A DNA stretch of 64,000 bases. Source: Dactylorhiza incarnata (taxonomy: Eukaryota > Streptophyta > Magnoliopsida > Asparagales > Orchidaceae). The stretch's first letter is position 1. Every line of letters starts with the position of its first letter. A program made the translations under genes and the position numbers. Below, one piece after another: positions 55,192 through 64,000 of the stretch. The stretch is from the NCBI GenBank assembly GCA_033032865.1, contig JAWHQI010000520.1, forward strand, positions 744,001 to 808,000, in the 5' to 3' direction. The notes below the pieces were generated by a model. The model saw nothing but the letters and a program-made list of their open reading frames with translations, ran no database searches and was not told the DNA's origin.

Positions 55192-56740
55192 ATGGCCGGC
55201 CATGGAAACCGCATAACAGCGCTAGAGGAAGGGCAGCAGGGCCTTCGCGATATGTTGGAGGCGTTGAAGGGAGAGTTAGCGCAGCAAATAAGTGCCGGCG
55301 AGGAACGATCCCGCGCGGCTTTCTTGGAGGCGACCGCGGCTCTGGCGGAGCAGATGAGCCGCATCGAACGCGCGGATCGCGGGAAATCCGTCGCGGCAGA
55401 GGGCGGCAACGATGCGGAAGGGGCCGCAGCCGACGGGGCCCGCTCGACGGAGCCGACGCGGTCCTCGCCAGGCCCCGACGATCGATTCGGCGGACTCGGC
55501 GGAATGCAGGGAGCGCACGGCTCCTTCCAGCGGGGTCCAACAGCGCAACAGCAGGGTAGCGGAGGCTTCGGCGGACTCTTCCGTGAACCCGGAGGCTCCC
55601 ATCAGCATCGTCAGGGCCCGCCGGCATGGCGGGAGGATTTCAGGCACCCACGGGGTGCCGACAGCGGAAGGGGAGGCAACCACCACTTCCGGCAGCCACC
55701 AACGGCGTGGGGGGAAGGCGAAGGAAGCAATGGGATCGGGCCAGGAGGACACGGTGGCGTCCGATTCCCACACCGAGGAGGAGAGGCTCCGGCGGAGGAA
55801 CATTGGGGCCGAGGGCCTATTGCACAAGGCAGAGGTAGAGCAATGGAGAACGGCGGGGGGTGGAACCCAGGTTGGGGACAGCCTCCCGACTTCCAGGAAG
55901 GGCGGCCGCCGCCGCCACACCGTCCACCCGTACAGCCTCGGCTGACGAGGATGGAGTTTCCGAAATACAAAAGTGGGGACCCCTTGGAGTGGATTGAGCG
56001 GGCCGAAATGTTCTTCGAGTACCAGGAGCTGCCCAGGCACCAGTGGGTGCACATTGCTTCTTTTCACTTGGAAGGGGAGACTTATCAGTGGCTGAGCTGG
56101 TGGAGGAAACAGCGGCCTTACCCCACGTGGGAGGAATTCTGTGACGGGCTCATCGCCCGGTTCGGACCGACCGAGTACGAAGACTTCGACATGATGCTAC
56201 ACAAATTGAAGCAGACGGGGACCGTCAATGAATATCGTAAGGAGTTCGAAAGATTGGCGAATCGTGTTCACTGGACCGAAAAGGCGCTGCTGGGATGCTT
56301 CATGGCCGGACTAAAGGAGAAGATCAGCGATGAGGTGCAAGCTTTTCAACCCCGGAGCATAGCACAGGCCATCGGGATGGCTCGGCTACAGGAGGAGAAG
56401 CTGGGGAGACGCCAGGCGGCCAAGACCTACCGGTGGAGCAACAAAGAAGGAGGGCAGGAAACGGTCAAGGGGATGACCACGGGCACAAGTAAAACTCAAC
56501 CCCGGAAGGAGGCCGCAGTGAAGCGGTTATCATGGGAGGCAATGCAGGAGCGGAGGGCCAAGGGTCTATGCTACACTTGTGACGAGAAGTTCGTTCCGGG
56601 CCACAAGTGTAAAGAAATTCAGGTCTTCATGCTACAGGAGGAGGAAGGGTTGGAGACAGAGGGGGGCCGTGACTCCGAGGAGCGAGAGGTCCTTGATTTG
56701 GAGGACATAGAGGTTTCCGTGCATGCTCTGGAAGGGGGGG
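55192..56740 (+). CDS. Chromovirus Gag
   Basis: The start ATG at 55192 (MAGHGNRITALEEGQQGLRD) is chosen as the first Met after the primer site. The order is an N-terminal helical region (residues about 5-70), a Gly/Arg/Pro-rich linker (about 75-245), the capsid core from RLTRMEFPKYKSGDPLEWIE (about 250-400), and a zinc-knuckle-like RRAKGLCYTCDEKFVPGHKC (about 460). Gag packages RNA in virus-like particles. A one-base shift in a G run near 56735 separates it from protease. Confidence 0.9.
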
Positions 56741-57485
56741 ACAACCCTCCACTATGCGGCTGTCAGGGAAGGTGGCCGATAAGAAGGTTTCCATACTGGT
56801 GGATAGTGGGAGCACCCACAATTTCATCAACACCGAGGTGGCTAAGAAGCTTGCTATCCCCCCAACGACAGATAAGGTGTTTAAGGTGCTGGTAGCGGAT
56901 GGGAATTTCTTGCAGTGCACGGGTGCCGTGAAGAGGGTGCCGCTTATAATACAGGGCTTCAGGTGTGAGGTGGACCTATACATCCTCCCGGTTCGAGGGT
57001 CTGACGTAGTCCTGGGGGTGCAGTGGCTGAGACAGCTGGGGTTACTTACTACAGATTGGGAGAACATGTCGATGGAGTTCTCACAGGAGGGGAAGAAGCA
57101 CCGGCTACAGAGCATCACAGGCCCGATAGTGAAGGAGGCCACCGTTCTGTCCTTGCAGCACTGGGTCGAGGAGGACTATCCCATGGCTTGGGTCTTGTCC
57201 AGCGGAGAATCGGCGGAGCAAGCAGAGGGCATTCCAGAAGGCATGCAGGCAATCATAAAGGAGTTTGAGGAGGTCTTTGAGACACCAAGAGGGTTGCCCC
57301 CACCGAGGGCATGTGATCATCGGATTCCGATCAAGGAGGGCGCCGAGGCCACCAACGTGCGACCTTATCGTTATCCTCACGCCCAAAAGGGGGAGATCGA
57401 GAGATGCGTCCGAGAAATGTTGCAGGAGGGGACCATCCGCCACAGCACGAGTCCCTTCTCCTCTCCTGTACTTTTGGTCAAAAAA
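56741..57485 (+). CDS. Chromovirus aspartic protease and linker
   Basis: Starts in the new frame at [20 protein letters not shown] (active site D-S-G at about 56794-56802), then [17 protein letters not shown], and the RT lead-in [20 protein letters not shown] and [21 protein letters not shown] frame change at an A7 run near 57485 occurs just before KKDGTWRFC. Confidence 0.9.
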
Positions 57486-58345
57486 AGGACGGAACCTGGA
57501 GGTTTTGCATTGACTATAGAGCCCTCAATAGCGCCACCATCAAGGACAAATTTCCAATCCCGGTCATTGACGAACTGCTGGATGAGTTGCACGGAGCTCA
57601 ATACTTCACGAAGCTGGACTTGCGGTCAGGATACCATCAGATTCACATGCAGAAGGGAGACGTGGAGAAGACGGCGTTTCGCACACACGAAGGGCACTAT
57701 GAGTTCTTGGTGATGCCCTTCGGGTTGACGAATGCGCCGTCGACCTTTCAAGCGGTGATGAACGAAACCTTCAGGAAGTGGTTGCGGCAGTTCGTATTGG
57801 TCTTCTTTGACGACATCCTCGTCTACAGCCCCAGCTTAGAGGAGCACGAGAGACATTTGCGGTTGGTGCTGCAGATCCTCAAGGAACAAAGGTGGTATGT
57901 AAAGAGGTCGAAGTGCTCTTTCGGGCAACAGGAGGTGGAATATTTAGGCCACCTAGTGAACAGGGAAGGGGTGCGCCCGGACCCACAGAAGATCCAGAGT
58001 ATGACGGATTGGCCCACGCCCACTAATATCAAAATGCTGAGGGGATTTCTCGGGCTCACTGGCTACTACAGGAAGTTCGTGAAGAACTACGGAAAGATCG
58101 CCAAGCCGCTCACTACATTGCTGCAGGAGGGTAAGTTCGCTTGGGGGGAGGAGGCCACCGTGGCATTCCAGGCACTGAAGGAAGCTATGGTCACGACACC
58201 GGTGTTGGCACTACCAGATTTTTCCAAACCATTCATAGTGGAGACAGACGCTTCGGGAGCCGGCTTGGGGGCAGTATTGATGCAGGAGGGGAGGCCGTTG
58301 GCATACTACAGTAAGGCGATACAAGGGAAGGCTTTGGGGTTGTCC
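57486..58345 (+). CDS. Chromovirus reverse transcriptase and start of RNase H
   Basis: All RT blocks are present: [100 protein letters not shown]. RNase H begins with [21 protein letters not shown] one-base deletion near 58345 shifts the frame. Confidence 0.92.
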
Positions 58346-60183
58346 GTGTATAGAAGGAAATGTTGGCAATTCTTCACGCAGTGGAAAAGTGGCGGCCGTA
58401 TCTTATCGGACGGCACTTCATAATTCGGACCGACCATCAAAGCCTAAAATACTTCCTGGAGCAACGTGTATCGTCGCTAGAGCAACAAAAATGGGTGACC
58501 AAGATGTTGGGGTACGACTACGAGATTGAGTACAAGAAGGGAAAAGAGAACACGGTCGCTGATGCACTTTCGCGCTTACCCGCCACGAGCTCCATCTTTG
58601 CCATGTCGGCGCCGGTCTTGAGCATAGTTGAGGACATTCATCAGGAGGTATTGGCCAACCCAGAGCTGCGACAGCTGCTGACGGATATTACTGCAGGCAG
58701 GGAAAGGGAAGAGGGATACCACGTCATCAACGGCCATCTGTATTACAAGGGACGCTTGGTGATGGCACCAGGGTCTTTATTGCGGCAACAACTGCTCCAC
58801 GAGTTTCACGACACGCCCAGCGGCGGGCACTCGGGCGTCCTGAGGACATATCAGCGCATCAAACAGAATGTCTACTGGAAGGGCTTGAAGGCTGATGTGG
58901 AACGGCATGTGAAGAATTGCTCGGAATGTCAACGACAGAAATACGCCACCACCGCCCCAGCCGGATTGTTGGTACCACTAGACATTCCGGAGCTGACTTG
59001 GGAGAGTGTGGCCATGGATTTCATTGAGGGGCTGCCCAAGTCACGAGGCAAGTCAGTCATTCTGGTGGTGGTGGACCGGCTCACCAAGTATGGGCATTTC
59101 ATTGCGCTCTCCCCCCCCCCCCCCCCTTGCTCCGTCGAGGCTGTGGCAGAGGCGTTCGTCAGGGAGGTGGTCCGACTGCACGGGATACCGACTTCTATCA
59201 TCTCCGACCGCGGCACCGCGTTCACCAGCAGGTTTTGGAGGGAGCTCTTTCGCCTTACGGGAACAACTCTGCGCATGAGTACGGCTTTCCACCCCCAAAC
59301 AGACGGGCAAACAGAGTCCTTAAATCGGAGTGTGGAGACTTATTTGCGGTGTTTCATTGCAGACAAACCCCGCCAATGGAGTAACTGGCTCCATTGGGCG
59401 GAGTACTGGTATAATACGGCCTACCAAACGGCCGCCAAGATGACACCCTTTGAGAGCCTGTACGGCAGGACACCGCCCACACTACGGCATTACGAGAAGG
59501 GGTCATCCGTGGTCCCGGAGGTGGATTCAGTGCTGCGGCAACGGGACGGCGTCCTAAACCAGCTTAAGGAGAATCTCCAAAGGGCACAACAACAAATGAA
59601 ATCCCAGGCAAACAGGCACCGACGGGACCAACAGTTCGAAGAAGGCGATTGGGTATATCTCAAGCTACAACCCTACCGGCAACTGTCAGTTGCTGGCGTG
59701 AAGAATCAGAAGTTAGCCCCCCGCTACCACGGGCCCTTTCAGATACTGCATAGGGTCGGGGCAGTGGCTTACACCTTGGAGCTTCTGCAGGACTCGCGAA
59801 TTCATCCTACGTTTCATGTATCAGTGCTCAGGAAGGCGTCCTTGGGGAATGTTCCCCCGGTTAGCCCCTTACCGGAAGTTACCGAGCTCGGCGAAGTTCG
59901 GCCACAACCAGAGCGTGTCGTGGAAGCAAGGGTTAAGACGGTACACGGGAAGCCAACCGTGCGGCTGTTGATCCATTGGAAGGGCATGGCCGAATCGGAT
60001 CGCACTTGGGTGGCGTACGAAGAGCTCAAAGAGACTTATCCAGAATTCCAGCTTGAGGACAAGCAGTTTTTCGAAGATGGCGGGAATGATATGACCCGGG
60101 GCCGTTTCGGCTTGGTTTATCATCGGCACGGAGCAAAGAACCGCGGGACTGAACCATTCGGTTCAGTCCCACCGCTCTCCTAA
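58346..60183 (+). CDS. Chromovirus RNase H end, integrase and chromodomain
   Basis: RNase H ends with [20 protein letters not shown] and [14 protein letters not shown]. Integrase has the zinc site ([21 protein letters not shown]), then D in [14 protein letters not shown] in [16 protein letters not shown] and E in [20 protein letters not shown]. The tail has [20 protein letters not shown] and a chromodomain [20 protein letters not shown]. The frame crosses the LTR border at 60087 and stops at 60183. A 16-C run inserts prolines after HFIALS. Confidence 0.92.
59111..59126 (+). repeat. Poly(C) run of 16 in integrase
   Basis: Encodes PPPPP where relatives usually have a short His-Pro-Phe/Tyr-Thr-Ala segment. 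It could be natural slippage or an assembly artefact. Confidence 0.9.
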
Positions 60184-60315
60184 TCAGAAATGGAGGACCC
60201 GGCCGGTCCACATGAAGGCCGGGTATATGTGGGGAGTCAGGCGGACTCCCTAGGGCATCGAAGATCATTACGCAGGTTAGTCTCTTTTCTCTCATAGGAG
60301 TAGCCGTTCTTATCA
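60087..60315 (+). repeat. 3' LTR of Reina-like element
   Basis: Same ends as the 5' LTR; preceded by GATGGCGGGAA, which must act as polypurine tract while also coding for protein. Followed by TATTC. Confidence 0.95.
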
Positions 60316-60472
60316 TATTCTGTTGATGTTTGTTTTCTTATGTCAACTTTGTTTTCTTCCTTCTTAGACAACTCATATAAAGTCTAAATCAACATTTAGC
60401 ATCACCATCGTAACTATTGAAAGGTGCAACCCTGATATAGAAGATACCTAATGATATGATGCCTAATTACAG

Positions 60473-60547
60473 ATATCGCGAAGGATGGCATCCAACGATA
60501 GGCGAGACGATGACCGGAGGCATGATAAAGGGAAGGAAAAGATGGTT
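60473..60547 (+). CDS. Possible first coding exon of a host gene
   Basis: Follows a pyrimidine/AT-rich tract and acceptor TTACAG. ATG at 60485 encodes MASNDRRDDDRRHDKGKEKM then V, with donor GTGAGC at 60548. Charged, low-complexity; no family recognised. Further exons are not evident. A 5' UTR exon near 54233-54517 would fit upstream. Confidence 0.35.
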
Positions 60548-61974
60548 GTGAGCACTATCTCTTTAACTTATGCTTTATTTTCCGTACTTTTAATTACATG
60601 CACAGTTATTTTAAGATAGAAAATATATTCTGCATGCGCACACATGGTTATTGAATATGTTTGATATTTTTACATCACTGACAATCTAAATCGCTAAATG
60701 TGGTTTTGTGCAAGAATTTAAACAGTGATTCAACCTCTGAGGGGATTAATAAATAAATGACAAATTCCATATATAATGCAGTAACAAACTCAAAGAAAAT
60801 ATTTATGTAGATGCATCGATGCATAGGTGATGTTGAGGGTAAGACTCTGAGATGATCGCACAAGAATATTCTTGATGATCACCAAATCAGTCGGCTGCAA
60901 AGCACAGACGCGTGATGAACGTACCGATTTGGTAGTTGATGACCCTAAGGGGTCGGGCCCAAAGACTGAATACTAATGATTGATATTGATACTGATACGG
61001 ATACGGAACGGATACCCTTAACATTACCCAAAGTATGAAACAAATACTATATGAAATGTGTAATGCTTAAAAGAGTTAAAGAACATTAAAGCACTATCTT
61101 AATTATGCAAGTTATGAATTGATTTCGTATCAATTACTATACTGATGACATACTAATTATGATGATACATTGTTTACAGTGCACTATTTATCTATGAATA
61201 CGTTGTTTACTAGATACAGAATCAAAATTTAGAAAGATAAAACGAATGGAATGAAAGGAGCAACGAGTTTTATGGTATACAGAAAGTGAATATGATAACC
61301 CTGTACGAAGTATATGTGAATAAAATATGTCGTGAACAAAGTAATTTATAACTGTTTATTATTGTTTTCATTATTACTTAGCTACATGTCTTACATTTAT
61401 ACTAAATCATCTCATATAAGTCTTGTCTATTTAGTTAGACAGATATTGTTTAATCCAACAGACAGCCTGACATAATGAACTATGTATGCAAATTGTTACT
61501 GATTCACCTTGTTTGCATGTACAAGCAGTTAAAAAGGTAGATTCTCACTTAGTCTTTATTAAAGACTAATCATTTAGTTGTCTATATTTTTAGGTAAAAG
61601 AATGATTGACAAAAGAATAGAAATTTTGAAGCTTGGCTACGCGTGACAATTAGGTATGTAATCTTTCAAAGTGGCATTTTAGACATGCATTACTTTCAAT
61701 GCAAAGTCCAGTTATATGATGTACATATTTGGTACTCAATGTGATGTATGTTATTGTACTGCGCCAAAAATAAAATGTCCAAACATTGCTTTAAAATATA
61801 TACTGATACACTGTGGCGGCCAACAGACGGTTACAGAAACAAATTGTAAAATTGATGAAGACGAGAATGGTGAAAGAAAGTCAACACTTCAAGTTATCGG
61901 AGATTAGCATAAAGACTTATCTAACTCACACACACTCATCTTGATATCTCGTTTGCAGTGTGGATTCTGAGTCA
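60548..61974. other. AT-rich, no clear gene
   Basis: Intron-like. An ORF at 61716-61907 contains IHCGGQQTVTE, weakly reminiscent of a malectin-like domain start in receptor kinases, but too short to call. Confidence 0.4.
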
Positions 61975-62720
61975 ACATATTCACTGAAGACATCACAAAG
62001 TTGCTCTACGAGTACTAAGGTACATGAAGAAGTCTCCCGAATGAGAGATATTATTATCCCAGAACAAGCATGTGAATGTCAAAGTATAGACGGATGTTAA
62101 TTGGGTTAAAAGCCAAAATGATAGGAAATCCACTACCGGATATTGTTTTTGTTGGGAGGGAATCTCATAATCTGGAGAAGTAAGAAACAAAAGGTGGTAG
62201 CAAGATCAAGTGCAGAAGCATAGTACAAAGCAATGTCACAAGAGATGTGAGGAACTATGACTTCAGTCTGTAATGCAGAATCTGGGATTACAAGATGGAA
62301 AACAAATACTTTTCTAACAATAAAGCGGTTATCAACATTGCACATAATCTTATTCAACATGACAGAACAAAATATGCCGAATTGGAAGGCACTTCATCAA
62401 GGATCATGTGGAGAAAGGTAACATGTGCATATCGTTCATCCAATCCCAAGATCACCTAGATATCTTTATCAAGAGCCTGAGTTGTAACACCTTCGTAGAT
62501 AATATTTCCAAGTTGGGAGTGATTGATATCTAATCTCATCGAGGGGGAGAATTGAATTGAATATAAAAGCCTACTATAAAGGCTCATATGAAAGCGCAGT
62601 ATCTTTATTACTTTTCCCTCCTCTTTCAGTCTCACACCTCTAGCGGTGTCTTGAGGTCTCTCCTTGTGTATATATAGAGGTGTAATATAATGTTTATTTT
62701 TTAGATTTGAAAAATAATAT
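61975..62720 (+). pseudogene. Copia RNase H end and partial LTR
   Basis: Broken frames read LRYMKKSP, VYTDVNWVKSQNDRKSTTGY, IWRSKKQKVVARSSAEA then a stop, and a degraded HFIKDHVEKG. A polypurine tract CGAGGGGGAGA (62539-62549) leads into LTR-like sequence with a TATATATAGAGG box near 62669. Upstream pol is missing. Confidence 0.8.
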
Positions 62721-62755
62721 ATTTTTAAATTCTTAACGATAACTACTAATGTTAG

Positions 62756-63198
62756 TGTTATGGGCCCACCAAGGGGGTGACGATGCATGGCCGCGGGCGA
62801 TGTACATCTTCTTTGTCTGCATTGTATCTTCATTTTTCACATCTTTAACTTTTCGCGCACACTACTTTACCCACACATCATGTAGCCTGGGTGAGGAGCA
62901 TAATCAAAATAATTTTGAAACTTTTTCCTTCTCATTATATATGTAAGTGAGGGGGGATTTAAATGGCATAATGAATGAAACTCTAATTCTCTCATCTTAA
63001 TCTTCTTTTCCCTCTCTCATCTTCTCAAGCTAGATTTAGGGTTGAGCAAGGTACCCACTCTCCTCTCTCGGTCGAGCTCGGTTGTCATTGTATCTTCCGT
63101 CATTAGAAAGGCTAGGTCAAAAAAGGGTTGAGATGATCCTCTCTAAGACTTCTCCCTCTCAAGACCACACACTCTCTCGCAATCTGCAGACCATAACA
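62756..63198 (+). repeat. 5' LTR of a Ty3 element running off the window
   Basis: TGTTATGGGCCCACC to GACCATAACA, about 443 bp. An alternative start is 62750. The ends resemble those of the gag-only element's LTRs (TGTTATGGG-type start, CCATAACA end). Confidence 0.75.
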
Positions 63199-63201
63199 TC
63201 T

Positions 63202-63213
63202 TGGTATTAGAGC
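63202..63213 (+). other. Primer-binding site
   Basis: TGGTATTAGAGC, the same one-mismatch variant as at 2060, three bases after the LTR. Confidence 0.85.
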
Positions 63214-63284
63214 TAGACGACTCCATTGCAAAATGACAGACCAACACCGCTCAGTTTATGGCCATATTCCGGGGCGACATGCTA

Positions 63285-63420
63285 GCCGACGATCTCGCTC
63301 CAGCGCTCCAGAACACGCTCCCGCTCCAGCGCTCCAGCGCTCCAGAACACGCTCCCACTTCAGCGCTCCAGAACACGCTCCCACTTCAGCGCTCCAGAAC
63401 ACGCTCCCGCTCCTTGTTCC
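63285..63420 (+). repeat. 26-bp tandem repeat in leader
   Basis: About four to five copies of a unit containing GCTCCAGAACACGCTCCC. An 18-C run follows at 63582-63599. The open frames here reflect the repeat. Confidence 0.8.
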
Positions 63421-64000
63421 GATCCTGCTCCAGCTTCCCGATGCCGCTGCGACACTCGATTCCACTCCAGCTTCCGCTCTAATACCCTCTCCCGCGGCAC
63501 CTTCGTTCCAGGTCCCGTCGGTCTCGCTCTCCTGCAACGAGCTCGACCGTCAACGATTGACGAGCTCTCCTACGACCAATTCCCCCCCCCCCCCCCCCCG
63601 GCATGCCCTATTCCGCTGACAGCCTCTCACACCTGCGACATTTCTCCTACGACTGTACTCGCTGGCCCTGCTGCACTCCTTGCATGTTCCTCCTTCCTCA
63701 GCTAGTCGACCAGCCCACACCTAACTTCGAAGGGCCTACCAGCCATCCTACCCTGCTCCTACGCTTCTTTCACGGCCACCTGAGCTCCCAGCGCTCCGAA
63801 CCAGGATTTCCAGCCCTCTACCTCTAATGTCTCCACCTCCGAACAACTCCCACAAACTTCTAGCGAATATGGACGAAGGCAGTCAAATCCTCGCTTAGAT
63901 TATGGAGGCAATGTAAAAGTTGATGGTCGTTCAAGCTCAAAAATAGTCTACATTTGCCGCCTTCACTGCAAGCCTCAATGGCATGAATCTGCCACCCCAG

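Larger units (their letters stand above)
54928..60315 (+). mobile_element. Nearly intact Reina-like chromovirus
   Basis: 229-bp LTRs (54928-55156, 60087-60315) with about 5 differences (2.2%), flanked by TATTC (54923-54927, 60316-60320). Primer site, gag, protease, RT, RNase H, integrase and chromodomain are all present in 5388 bp. Only three single-base frame changes were found (about 56735 in a G run, 57485 in an A run, 58345), and no in-frame stop inside domains. It is the youngest-looking autonomous-type element here. Confidence 0.95.
62756..64000 (+). mobile_element. Ty3 retrotransposon, 5' part only
   Basis: LTR, primer site and leader are visible. A gag-like N-terminus appears broken near 63865-64000 (EGSQILA, LMVVQAQK, FTASLNGMNLPP). 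The remainder lies beyond the window, so autonomy cannot be judged. Confidence 0.7.

Noticed and set aside
61716..61907. Malectin-like receptor kinase exon
   Set aside because: Only a short CGG-containing stretch resembles the domain; no neighbouring exon supports it.

Overview
This is a flowering-plant nuclear DNA window dominated by nested transposable elements. It contains part of one recognisable host gene, MED33/REF4 (Mediator subunit 5, tail module), with canonical GT-AG introns. LTR retrotransposons primed by initiator tRNA-Met, Tourist- and hAT-type MITEs, L1/RTE LINE tails and a Tat-lineage Ty3 element all fit a plant. All positions and repeat comparisons were read by eye; no alignment or database search was run.

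Layout. 1-1733: old LTR-like AT-rich DNA. 1739-5564: gag-only LTR element (TSD GAGGG) holding a reversed Tekay-like Ty3 fragment. 5628-13758: hAT-like MITE split by a minus-strand Ty1/copia element (5764-12950, TSD AAGAC), which itself carries a 1.7-kb TRIM (6902-8584, TSD AGTAT) inside its RT and a LINE 3' end (12215-12610, 15-bp TSD) in its leader. 15454-27491: seven MED33 exons on the minus strand. One MED33 intron is about 8.5 kb because it holds a Reina-like Ty3 element (18784-24345) and a copia gag remnant (24430-25870). 29404-36777: minus copia with a chromovirus (31054-36417) in its leader. 36777-37143: near-perfect 365-bp palindrome with SINE-like pol III boxes. 37144-38760: copia 3' end and RTE LINE 3' end. 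About 38800-49933: minus-strand Tat-lineage Ty3 element with a spliced antisense ORF, a 141-bp satellite array, a Tourist MITE and a hAT MITE. 49934-53785: decayed plus-strand copia split by a 909-bp hAT-like element with an exact 8-bp TSD. 54928-60315: young, nearly intact Reina-like chromovirus (TSD TATTC) in a possible host-gene 5' intron. 61975-62720: copia remnant. 62756-64000: start of a Ty3 element whose LTR termini resemble those of the gag-only element.

Most coding DNA is retroelement gag-pol. Only MED33 and perhaps one short exon at 60473 look like host sequence. The visible MED33 exons join in phase without stops and cover roughly the middle half of the protein. The expected N-terminal and C-terminal exons are not seen, so the gene may continue outside the window or be truncated. 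Target-site duplications let the insertion order be read directly in several nests.
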